Below, one piece after another: positions 34,001 to 45,750 of a DNA stretch of 64,000 nt. The translations under genes were made by a program, and so were the position numbers. Location of the stretch: positions 2,020,442 through 2,084,441 of the forward strand of contig NW_020194619.1 of NCBI RefSeq assembly GCF_002865645.1. Direction: 5' to 3'. This stretch comes from Hyaloscypha bicolor E (Eukaryota > Ascomycota > Leotiomycetes > Helotiales > Hyaloscyphaceae). The notes beneath the pieces were generated by a model. That model did no database searches. It was not told where the DNA came from and was given only the letters and a program-made list of their open reading frames with translations. The number at the start of each line of letters is the position of its first letter. Position 1 is the stretch's first letter.

Positions 34001-37000
34001 TAAAGGCTCAAGTAGTAATATTTCTAGTATTACTCTATTACTAAAATAAACTTCTCTTTCGGAATTTCTTAATATCTCACTAATTAAAAAATACTTATTT
34101 CTTCTTTCCTAGGCCTTAAATTACGGCATTATAGGAATAGTATAGTATCTTATTACTATTACTTATAAGGCTCTCTATTCTATATTCTATAGCTTATTAT
34201 AAAGTATAGGTAATAAAGTATTTTTATTTATATTTATTATAAAATCTGGCCTTCTTAATAGCCTATTAGCAGGATTACTATACCCCGGCTAGTACTCTAA
34301 GATAAAGTCGAAAATAGCTAGCTTCTCTACCTATCTTATCTATTAACTATTTAGTTTTCTTTTAGTTATAAAGTATTTTAAGTTATTATAATCTGTTTTA
34401 ATAATAATAATATATTAGATATATATTAGATAATACTACTAGATATGAAATACTAGAATAATAGCCAAGAATTCAGAATTATATATCTTATACCTATTCT
34501 TAATTATAGTTATCTTCTTTAAATAAAAGGTAATAAAGTACTACCTGGCTTCTGCCTCCTTACTAAAGAGCTAGGAAATCATACTTATAACTACAAATCC
34601 TAAAGTATTTATTTCTATATAAATCTTTAAGGCTAGGTCAAAATAATAAAGAATTAGTATTATTATAAATGCAATTTATAACTTCTTAAAAGCCCTATTT
34701 ACCTTATCTATCTAACTAAAATAATATTATAGGTTTCTACTAGTTTTTAATAAATTAGTTAATTCTTTCGCTACCCTAAAGTATTTATAAATAAACCTCT
34801 AGTAGAAATTAATAAAACCCAGAAATACTTGAACTTCTCGGATATTATTTTTTAGAGCCGGCTATTTCCTAATAGCTATAATCCTACTAGCTTTTATTTC
34901 TATACTATCTGAACTAATTATAAACCCCAAGAACTCTATTTTCTCTATATTAAACTCGTATTTTACCAAGTTTATAAAGAGCTAGTATTATTATAATTAC
35001 TCGAGTATATATTAGACTATTACTATATATTATTCTAAGTTCTCTAAATAAATTAAAATATTATCCAGATAAACTATATAAATAATATCTATAAGGCCTA
35101 CTAGTATATAGTTAATATATACCTGGAATATTACCGGAATATTAGATAGTTTAAAGAATATAATATAGTACTTAAAATATCTATAATATATTTAGAATAC
35201 TATTTTCTACTTATTACTCTCCCGTATTTATAACTAATAGTAAGTATTCTTTAAGTCTAGCTTTATATATATCTTTATTCTATAAAGCCTATTTATAGTC
35301 TTACTAATAAATAGTAATAGTATTCGGTTCTTAATAATAATCCTATTTAGATCCCGGTAATTAATATATAAATATAAGCCGCCTTCTTTCTTTAAAATAA
35401 ATATAATTAGAATACTAGCTAGGCTAGTAAAATAACGGATTTATTTCTTCTTTAGGCTAGTATTAAGATATTCCCGAAAAACTTTAAGCTTCCTTTCTAA
35501 TAAAATATATATAGAACTATATAGTAATTAGGACCCTGGTTCCAGATCTATATAATATTCTATTATATAATAATCGGGTAATATACCTATAGCCTCTATA
35601 AAGAATACTTAGAAAAGATCCTAATATTTCTTGGAAAATATAACTATCTTATTAATAATAATAATAATAATTCTTTGGCTATTTATTATAAAATAGGTAA
35701 TTAATAGAAAAATATATATCTTATACTTTACTACTTTAGTAAACTTCCTAGTATTTAGAACTTTAACTTTCTATAATTAAATCTAGTATCTCTATATTAC
35801 TTCCCTAAAAGAAATTAGGGAATTAACCTAGTAAAGCTATAGAAATTCAAGTATTATATTAATATAGTTTAGATTAAAATCATATAATATAAAGTATATA
35901 TTGGCCTTCTTTTAGTTCCCTAATATATCCTTAGTAATAACCCCAAAAATATAATCTTTATATAAATAGATTCTTTTTTCCTCTAGTAAAAATAAGGGAA
36001 TTACCCTTAATATTAATAGAATACCTATATTTAAAGCTAATTTCTTCTTTATATAATTAGCCTCTATACCCGAGTTTACTAATACTCTAACTTTTTGCCT
36101 ATCTTTTATTATCTTAATAGTAATCTTAATTACTATCCTCGTTTTAGGAGCCTTGCCTTCTATAGTATAAATAAGTATAACTACTATAGGGTATACCCGT
36201 TTCCCGGCTTCTTTAGTTCTAGATACTTATATATTTTATAGCCAGACTTATTATAATTATAGCAAGTTGGTTTCTCTTAATTAGAGTAAGTAATAATATA
36301 GTAACCCTCCTTTTAGTAAGTAAAGCAAATTATATCCGGTCTTATAAATCCTAATATAGGTACTATATTAGATCTTATTACTATATCTTTACTATTCCGG
36401 TTTTATAAACCTTATAATAAGAATATACTTCTTTTCTATTTCCTTTTATTATCTCTTTTCTCTTTTCTCTTATTTCTTTCCTTTTACTATTCTATTAGCT
36501 TATTATTATATTCCCGTTAAGTAAATAGGTTTAAATTATTCTTAATTCTTATAGCTATAGAAATAAGCTTCTCTCTTTCTCATAAAGTATTTCTTTAATA
36601 ATTAATCTTATCCCGAATCTCCTACCTCAAATTACTAAATAAGTCGTTCCGCTTTTATAGTAAATCCGTATATCCTAAGTTATCTAATAGGCTATCCAAG
36701 TAAGATATAAAGCTTTAGATACTCTGGCCTGGCTATTATTTAGTATCCTTAAACTTAGTAAGAGTATTATTATTATAGTTCTCTAGATCCAAGATAGAAT
36801 CCTTTATAAATTTAATAAAGGTTTCCTAATTCATAATATTAATACCTACTAATTACTCCTTATACTTCCAGATATTCCTGGCTATATCCTTAAAACAGGA
36901 AGTATAATATATAACCTTTACTATATTAGTAGCCTAGGTAATTCCGCTATCTTTATACTACTTTAATTCTGCCTAATAGAAAAAGTCCTGGGCTTCTTTA

Positions 37001-37447
37001 ATACTCTTTCCCCGGTAAGTAGATAGTTCTCGGGTTTTTGGAGCCCTCTAAACCAAGGGTACTACCGGGAGTATAACGGGTTCTATACCGGATATCCAAA
37101 TGTTTTTAAGATAACGGATCTGAGCTTCTAGCTCCTCTAGATCTTCTCTCTATTATATCTCTATTTCTAACTCAGTAATATAATAGCAAGCCGCCGCTAA
37201 TTTCTCCGTTATTATTATCCTATTTACTAGTTCTAGGGGTATCTGAGTTCTATTTCCTTCTCCTAATTAGGCAGTATAAAAAGTGCTTGACTAGACACTC
37301 CCCTGGATACCCGGTTGGGTTGCCCTAGTAATAGCAGAGGCACTTCTTCTAATTAATACTCTAGCTATTAATATTTTATCTATTAATAGCTTGACTACCT
37401 TATAACAAACTACTTTCCGAAGATTAAATTAATTAGAATATAAGGCA
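31048..37447 (-). pseudogene. Degenerate gag-pol of gypsy-2
   Basis: Minus-strand reading gives gag with two zinc-knuckle-like blocks at about 36345-36235 (CFTYWKEGYYI, then PTCYNYNKSGYKIYK). Reverse transcriptase includes IPVIFQVYINYILVGLID followed by YLDNILIY at 35077-35052, where the family has YLDD. An integrase start motif (EITIDFIIGL) lies at about 33535-33474. Stops and Cys->Tyr or Asp->Asn changes are as expected from RIP. The gag end near 37000-37340 is less damaged, with several non-AT-rich stretches. Confidence 0.84.
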
Positions 37448-37768
37448 TGTAATAATAAGGTAATATACAAGTAGTCAAGGTAAATAAACTATAAAGTAAT
37501 ACTTATAAATATAACTAATTTCAAGAATTAATTCTAATAAAAAACTAATTAATACCTCTTTTTAAAGCTAGAAGCATCTCCCTATATATTCCCTAGTACT
37601 TAGCCAAGCCTGCGAAATACTTTACTTAACTAGGAAATATAATCCTATATAATCCATATAATTCTAATTATATATATGATTCTAATTATAAGCTTTACCT
37701 AAAATAGGAAACTAGATCTATAATATCTAATACCTGTCTATATACTATTATATATACCTATTATACTA
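37448..37768 (-). repeat. Gypsy-2 LTR, right (5') copy
   Basis: 321 bp, begins TGTAATAATAAGGTAATATAC on the plus strand. It differs from the left copy mostly by transitions. Confidence 0.86.
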
Positions 37769-40700
37769 TTCTAATAGTATTAAGTTCTATTACTAATTAT
37801 TTATTAATATTCTTATTATTTTCGGTATTACCTTCTTATTATAGATATTTTAATAATCTATTAGTAGTAGTATATTTAGTTCCCTTAATATACTTGATTT
37901 TAAAATCAAATAATTGAATTCATATTAGCTAGTAAATAACTAGAGTTCTAGGAAGATCTATAGCTGCTTTATTTAGTTATATAACAAGTATATTAGTATC
38001 TAGTTTAAGAATAAAATAAATTCTATATAGCCAGAATTATACTTTTTATAGATATTTTATTAGTTCTTAGTATTTTCTCTTAGTAATATTATATTTCTAT
38101 TTAGTATTATTTTAGATTCCAGATTTATATTATATAATTCTCTTTTTCCCTTTATTATTATATTAGCCAAGAGTTCTATTTTATTTATCTAGGCTAGTAT
38201 TTACTACTAATATAATTATTCCCTAATCTTCTAATAAATTATAATATAACTTATAGAATATTAGAATAATAATAAGCTTTTCTTAAAGAATTTATATAGT
38301 TTACTTTTATTTATTATCCCAGTTCTATATTATATTCTTTTTTATTAAGTAATAAATAAATTCAGTAATAATTATAAAGCCTTTAATCTAAATATAATAA
38401 TAAATAATAATTCTAATAAATACTTTACTTTTAGTTATACTATTATAATATTTCTATTTCAAGATCTTAATAATTCCTAAATTCAAAGAACTTCTTTCAA
38501 GTATTTTATAAATAAAGCTAATAATAACTATATTATTATAATAGAACTATAATTTTTCTCTAATACTAGTTCCGGTTTATTTAATTTTATTTAAGATTAT
38601 ATTTAGGTTTTAAAGATATTTAAATATAAAATATCGAATTTCAGGTAAAATAAGCTATTTATTATAGTTTATATAAGGTTTCTTAACTCTAATATTATTA
38701 ATAAATAGTATAGTAATTTTAGGAAATAGATTTTCTAGAATAGTTATAATAACCTATATAAACTATATAACGGAATTAGTAGTTTCCTAAAGTAATATAA
38801 TTATTTTTAATAGTCTCAAAAGTATTATAAATATAATTAAATCTCTATTCTAAATATCTAGTATAAATTAATTATATCCGGAAAAGAAATTAATTAAAGA
38901 AATATAAATATATCTAGTAAATTTCTCTAAGATCTTATTAATAAATAGGAATAGATTAGTATTTTATAAGATTACTAAATTCATTTTTATAGTAGTATTA
39001 ATTAGTCTATAAGTCCTAATAACCTTCTTTATAATTAAGAACTATAAATTTTAGTAAAGTCTATTATATTTCTTAAAAACTTTATAATTTAGGTATTCTA
39101 ATAATATTTTTATTACTATTAGTACTAGAGCTTTGGAATATAGGAAATTCTTTTCTTACTAGGCTTTATATTTAATAGTCTTAATTAGAATAAATAAACT
39201 AATATTCTTATAGACTTTTTTTATTTCTTTCTAATTAAATATAATTATATTTTCTTAATTAATTATTAATTCTTAAAATATAGCTAGTTCCTCTTTCTAG
39301 AACTAGTTACTAATATCTAATTATTTAAGATATTCTGGAATAAGTTATAAATCTCTTAGAATAGCTAATATCCTTAGTAAAAAATAGTTCTTATATTTCC
39401 TAGTATATTTCTATAGGTATTCTCTAGCTTTAGATTTCTTAAACTAGTCCGGATATTTATTAGAGCCTTCTCTAGTTCTATTATTAGTATTTACTAGTCA
39501 AACCTTCTTATTCTTTATTTTATATATTCCTATAACTAGAAATAGGCTATAATTATTATTTTTTTCTTTAAAAGCTATAGTTATTTTTTCTAGTATTCTT
39601 TTTATCTAATTTCCGGAATTTATAATCTTTTTATTTAGTTCCTTCCTAGTTAGATATAGAAAGTACTTTTTCGTCTAGTATTTTAATATATCTTTCTTAA
39701 GTTCTTATATATTTCAGAATTCTTTCTAGTTTTGGGTTTAATATTTCTTAGTTTCGGAAATATATTTCTTTATTATTAGAAAATACTATTTTATATTTTC
39801 TTTAGAAATATCTTTACTTAATACTCTTTTTACTTCTTTTTCTATTAATTCCGGAACTATTCTTAATAATACTCTAATTAGAGCCTTTTCTATTTTAGTT
39901 TTTCTAAAAATATTATTAATTTCCTAAATTCCTAAATTCAAAATAAAAGAATTTATAGGAAATTCCGGTATCTTTCTATTTCTTCTAATATTATTACTAG
40001 TTATAATATTAGACTCTATTTTTCCTCTTTACTTTTAGTTTCCTATTCTATATTACTTAATTCCTTGATTCTGGAAGCTTAATACTCTTGAATTATTACT
40101 TTCTTCTATTTTCCGGTATTTTTTAAAAGTGGAATAATTATAATAATATAAGTATTCTAGTTATCTTTAGGGTTAATAAACCTTCTATTCTATAAACTAT
40201 TACTTCTATATATAATATTTATCTTTATCTTTACTAAGAATAGTTAATTAAATAGAATCTTTAGAGTTTCTTTAACTAGAAAGAATATATCTTTATATTT
40301 TATTTTATTTATAATCTTAGTTCTAAACTTTATTATTCCTATAAATCCAAATTCTATTCTAGTAATAGTAGATATTTAATAATCTATAATATTATATACT
40401 ATTCTACTAATACTTCTAGAGATTTTTTTAGGGAAAATATTAACTTTAGTTCTAGTATTAATTATTTCTTTATATTTAATACTTTCTTAAAGTTCTCGAA
40501 GTATAAATTAGAGATATAAAATTCGTATAATATATTTATAAGCTAGTAATATCTGAATATTAATACTATTATCTTTAAATTAAATAATTCTATTAGTATT
40601 AGATATCTGAACTAGTATTTCTAATCTCTTAAATATTCTATCTATTATATAAGTCGCAGCTACTAGTTCTATAGATCTCCTAATATATTTAATTATACTT

Positions 40701-43700
40701 AATATAATAGTATTTCTTATTTATAAGATAGTAAAATAGAAAGTATTATTCTTAATTTATTAGTTCTAAAATATAGTAGCTAGATCTGGTATTTTTAAGA
40801 TATTAATAAATATTTTTATTCTTTTCTAAGTTTTCGGAAGTAAAATAATTATTTTCTTTAGTAGTCTTATTAGAATATTATTAACTTCAGGAATTTTATA
40901 TTTATTATAATTAAAAGTATATTAGGTCTCTAATTTATTTTATTTATCTCCGGAAATATTAATATCTATATTTTTAGCTAGATTATTTCTTTATTTATTA
41001 CTTTTTGGAATAGTATTCTTTTAGTCTCTTATATAAAGTAGCTTTTCTTCTATTCTAGCTTATTTTTAGAAAACTTTTTTGGCTATTTCTATTTCTTTTC
41101 TCTTTTTTTTTAATAAGGAACTTATTATAGTATTAATAAAAATACTATTTATAGTTAAATCTTAGTATTATTTATTAATTCTAGAACCTAAAATATTAGT
41201 AATTCTAATATAATTTTCTCTAAGATAAAGCGGCTATTTAGATTCTCTAGATATAACTTACTTATTTCTATATATAGATTCCGGTTAGCTAGTTTCCTTT
41301 TCTCTTTCTTGCCTAGTAAACTAGATATCTCTTATTAATTTCTAGATATTTTTGGATTAAGTATTTAAGTTATAGTTAAATTCTCCTCTTTAGACTTGGG
41401 AAATAATTTAGTTAAATTACTAGTACTTACTAGTAAGGAAAAAGGAAATACTTTCTTATTTAGACTTAAATAGTTCTTTATATTATCTTCTATTAAATTA
41501 GTAAGTATATCTATAGTTTATAAATTCTTTTATTAATAAATAATAGAACTAAAAGATATAAATATATTTTAAATTAATATTATTATTCTTATTTCTATTA
41601 TAGTACCTATAGTAAATTCGTTCTCTTAGTTCTAGGTCTATATTATAGGCTATATTAACTTAAATAGTATTTTTTAATTATATTTGAGACTAACTTTCTC
41701 TAGAATATAGTTATCTAAATTCTTTATCTATTCTAGTTTAATTACTATAGCTATTATAGTATTCTCTATAATCTCTATTATAACTTCTAGTATATTTTCT
41801 CTAAAGACTTAAATTATACCTATTAGATTATTAATACTATTATATTTATTATAGTTAGCTAGACTATATAAATAGACTATAAATATTTTCCCGAATTATA
41901 ATAGTAATTATATTGAATTATTTCTATAGGTTCTTTTGAGTTATAGTAATAATAGATAGTTTTTCTAGACTTCTTACTAGCTAGTTAATATTATCTTTTT
42001 TGAATTTATTATTTTTAGTAAGTTTTATATAATTAGCTATAAACTGGATTCTCTTTTTACTTATATTTATAATAGCTTTAAGAAATATAATAGGAGAAAC
42101 TAGTAAAGAATAATTATTTTCTAGTTTAAGAACTATATTATAGATTACTATATTTAAGTATTCTTATCTAAATCTAGATATATCTAGATTATTAGTAATA
42201 TTAAAATAGTATTTCTTTTTTTTATATTAATAGGATATTACTACTTTCTTATATATCTTACTATATTTATAAATAGAAATATTTATAGGCTCGAAATATA
42301 TATTCTTAAAAATATAATTCCTTACTAAAATAGATAATTCTCTTATAAACTCTTAGTACTAAGTAATTTTATCTATTTCTTTTCTTTTTAGTAATTTCTT
42401 TAATATTTTATTAAATATATTAATATAAGACTTGGAAGAGATTCCTTTATTCTAGGCTTATATAATAATCTAATTAAGAAAGTTATAGCTAATTTTAAGT
42501 ATTTCCTAGTTATACTTTCGGAATTCTTTTAGTAAGGCCTTAAAGAACTTGGTTTTCTAGTAATTTCCTGGATTATTAGTATAATACTCCGATATAGCCT
42601 TAATCTAATTCTTATAAATAGAAGAGATATAATAAATAATTCTCTCTTTTTTAGTATTATTAGTAATATAATAGTTCTTATATATATCTATATACTATTC
42701 CAAGAATATAGAAATATTACTTCTCTAAAACTATAGTATTTCAGGAGCTCCTATAAATAGCAGGTTTAAATCTAGTACTAGTATATATTTATTTTTAACT
42801 ATATTAATCTTAATAATTTCTTTTATAATTAATTATAGAGTTTCCGTATTTGAGACTTTTACTAATAAGGTTCCTAAAGAACTAACTTCCCGTTTAAGTA
42901 TATCTTTTAATTTAGGAACCGGAATTAGAAAGAAACCGGTTAATAATAATAGATATAGTTAAGATTTGAATTTTAATATTAGTAATAATAAGATAATAGC
43001 TTTTCTAGTCTTATTTCTATTTCTTATATTTTCTTTCCTATTTCTTTAACTTAATACCTATAGTATTTTCCCTTAATTTAGCTAAACTAAATATATTTTA
43101 TAGTACTATTAATAAATATAATAAAAATAAAAATAATAAAAACGATTTCTCTAATTCTATTATTTTCTCTAATTTCCCTGAATTCTTCTTATTATTTCTA
43201 CTTAGTAATCTCTCTTTTCTCTAGAGGCTTCTTTAATTTATCTATATAATTTCTTATTTCCGATTTCCTTTTAATTCTTTCTGATTTCTATTTACTATCT
43301 TATTTGAAATTAAGGATATTTCCTATTTTAGGTATTCTTTTTAAACTTAGAAATAAGCTTTATTACTAAGATTAAAACTATTTTAATTCCGACTTTTATT
43401 ATAACTAAAAATAATATATAAATTAATAATATAATCTTATTTCTATATACTAAAGTCTATTTCTAACTAAGATCTGACTTATACTATCTTAGTATAATAT
43501 TTCTTATTCTATTTCCTTTACTCTTTTTCTTTCTATAATTAGTCTCTATTCTTATTACTTTTATATATTATACTAGTAACTATATCTTATAGCTAACCTG
43601 TATTTAAGTTACTAGATATATCGGAAATTAATATAAGATACTAAAATTAATACTTATATATTCTTAATATTTCGGTCTTAGGCTCAAGGTATTACTATAG

Positions 43701-43824
43701 CCCTTTTTCTCTCCTAATTTACTAAACTAATAATCCGCCTTATAAATACTTCTTAGAACTTTATAAAAGTATTACCTTAACTATAAAGTTTCTATTCTCC
43801 TTATATTACTTACTATAAAATATA
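37769..43824 (-). pseudogene. Gypsy-3 gag-protease-RT remnant
   Basis: The minus strand at about 38990-38640 is clearly reverse transcriptase: ISLINFFSGYN, then TNSVI, then ILENLFPKITILFINNIRVK. These correspond to the DFFSGYDQ, TNSV and FLDD blocks of large fungal gypsy RTs, with both catalytic Asp read as Asn at about 38690-38706. The DNA to the right, 39.1-43.8 kb, should hold gag and protease; it has the same RIP pattern, but I could not place motifs firmly. Confidence 0.75.
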
Positions 43825-44126
43825 TGAGAAGGAAACTATAATAAGATAAAAACTCATATAAAGTATACTAGAATACAAAATATAACTTAATAATAAAATA
43901 ATAATTCAAAAGTATAGATAGTAAAGTATAAATAGTATATAGTATATAAAAGCTTAATTAATTAAATACTTATAAAGGATTATTCTCTAAGTTTATAGAA
44001 AAACTAGCTTTCTTATATAATTTCTGCAAGTTATATATAAAAGGCTATAGCCTTTACTATATAACCTAAACCTCAAAACTCCTAAAATAATATAATTTTT
44101 AACGAGTATAGCCTGCCGTACTATAT
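43825..44126 (-). repeat. Gypsy-3 LTR, right (5') copy
   Basis: 302 bp, begins TGAGAAGGAAACTATAATAAG. It carries the palindrome at 44030-44065. Similarity with the left LTR stops after ..TACTATAT, which sets the outer border. Confidence 0.82.
44030..44065. repeat. 36-bp palindrome, copy 3 (gypsy-3 right LTR)
   Basis: Same 36 bases as the copy at 30484, at the same position in the LTR as copies 1 and 4. Confidence 0.78.
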
Positions 44127-45205
44127 TATACTACTTATATTACTTATAAGTAGTATAAATAGAATATAAGTAATATAATATCCTAAAAATTTAAATAGAA
44201 TAAAGTATATATTTATAAGTAATTATAAGTAACTATTATATAATAATAATAAACTAAGGTTTATTTAATAATAATTAAATAATAAAGATATTTATTAAAT
44301 AGCCCTAGTAAAGGTAAGCTAGGGCTTATATAAGACTAGCTAAATATTAATTTTCTATAATAATAAACTAGTTATACTTCTTAGAATCTTAATTTCCCTC
44401 TAATCTTTAGTTCGCTTACTAAGTAATACTATTACCTAATTAAATAGAAACTTGATACTAGATAGAGGCTTACCTAATTAGGCTAGCTCATTACGTATAA
44501 CTATTACGTGAGTACTTACTTATACTACTTATACTATTTATAAGTAGCTTAAATAAAGTATAAGTAGAATATAAGTAGTACTATAATTAGTTAAGTAAAG
44601 TATAAGTAGAACTTACTACTCTACTTTACTTTACTTATTTAATATACTAATTATAATACTATTAGTTTTATTAAATATAATATTTGCTATAATTATATTT
44701 TAAAACTAGTTTCTTAATAATAAAGTTAAGATAATACTATTTAGAAATTAATCTTGCTTTACTAATTCTTTTATCTAAGAAGATTTATAAAAATATTAAA
44801 AGTCTTATATCTTTATTTATTTAATTATTCTTTAATTATTATTTTAGTTTTAGAAATACAAATTTATATATATTAAGAAATATAATTATTTCTGGAAAGT
44901 TTTAAAGACTATAACTACGAAACTTAATAATTATTAGTTCAAGTTATAAGAGAACTAGTTAATTATAGTTTAAAGATAATTACTATAATATTATTTGAAA
45001 TAATTAAGGGTTAATTTATATTAATTACTTGAAAGCTATTACCTTAATTTTAGTAGCTTTAATTAAAGATATTTAATACTTAATTCTGATTCTAGATATA
45101 CTTGATTATTAAATAATAAATAGCAAAGTGAGAGTATAATACTCGTACTTAATTATAATAGTATTAAAGGACTTTATAATACTTCCTATAGTATTAAAAG
45201 GAAAT
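44127..45205. other. AT-rich flank with short hairpins, block edge
   Basis: Target DNA to the right of gypsy-3. Two similar small inverted repeats of the TACTACTTAT type occur at 44129-44155 and about 44522-44550, with several copies of AGTATAAGTAGAA around them. No gene. Composition returns to normal at about 45205. Confidence 0.6.
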
Positions 45206-45750
45206 ATTACCATTTCGTATTAATTGCAAGTCTTCGAGTATAAGAGACTAGGGAGGGTTATAGGCAATAGAATTCACGGTTCTCTCAAAGTTCTGTTTAC
45301 TAGGGTCAAGTACAATAACAAATTATTAAAGGGTTACACGACATTAATAGGGCTATTGACTATGTGTATCGAGGCAAAAGAGTCTCTAATACCAATTGCC
45401 TCTGTCAAATAAACAATGTGCAATATCCAAGTAACAAAGTTCCAGTAGCGACAACGTTCCCGTGTTCGCCTTCATCGTTCTCATCGTGGGAGGCTCTGCT
45501 CTCCCTCAATAAGCCGTCAATAGCCCCGCTTAGTAAGCCGGGACCGTCCCTGCAACATGACTAACGCGTTCATGTCGTGTCCGGAAGGATTCAAGATTCA
45601 GGATTCCCTATTAATAGATTAGATATTATGGCACCTCTCCTCTCACAACAGAACAGATAACAGACGAATTCGAATTGTATTATCTTCCTCAACTCGCTGG
45701 CGCAGAATTGTGCCTCGTTCAAGACTTCACGCACCATACCGAGATAGATC
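45206..45750. other. Intergenic, upstream of the F-box-like gene
   Basis: GC-normal DNA. It contains only short frames without ATG starts or family likeness. It is the likely promoter region of the gene at 45751. Confidence 0.5.

Larger units (their letters stand above)
30727..37768 (-). mobile_element. Gypsy-2: Ty3/gypsy element, RIP-inactivated, nested in gypsy-3
   Basis: Direct repeats 30727-31047 and 37448-37768 (both 321 bp) flank a minus-strand gag-pol. Similarity may extend a few bases left of each start, so the ends are approximate. The reverse transcriptase of gypsy-3 lies to its right and its integrase to its left, which shows that gypsy-2 inserted inside the gypsy-3 pol gene. Confidence 0.87.
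17303..44126 (-). mobile_element. Gypsy-3: old Ty3/gypsy element carrying two nested gypsy elements
   Basis: LTR copies at 17303-17604 and 43825-44126 (both 302 bp) bound the element. Removing gypsy-1 (19907-26539) and gypsy-2 (30727-37768) leaves about 13.2 kb. On the minus strand the order is gag/protease region (about 43.8-39.1 kb), reverse transcriptase (about 38.99-38.64 kb), integrase (about 30.06-29.7 kb, after gypsy-2), then a long 3' region. This RT-before-IN order is that of Ty3/gypsy. The reading frames are riddled with TAA/TAG in RIP fashion. A second, partial copy of the same family starts at 56392, which confirms the LTR and the 3' interior. Confidence 0.8.
12490..45205. other. 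AT-rich, RIP-like heterochromatic block
   Basis: About 32.7 kb dominated by A and T, except for the element at 13285-14909. Long frames are absent, yet conceptual translations align with retrotransposon proteins once TAA/TAG are read through. Paired LTRs differ mostly by C/T and G/A. That combination is the signature of RIP in Pezizomycotina. The sequence alone cannot show whether the block is subtelomeric, centromeric or interstitial. Confidence 0.85.

Noticed and set aside
12490..45205. Regional centromere
   Set aside because: Composition and chromodomain elements would fit, but a 33-kb piece with no centromere-specific evidence cannot support the claim.
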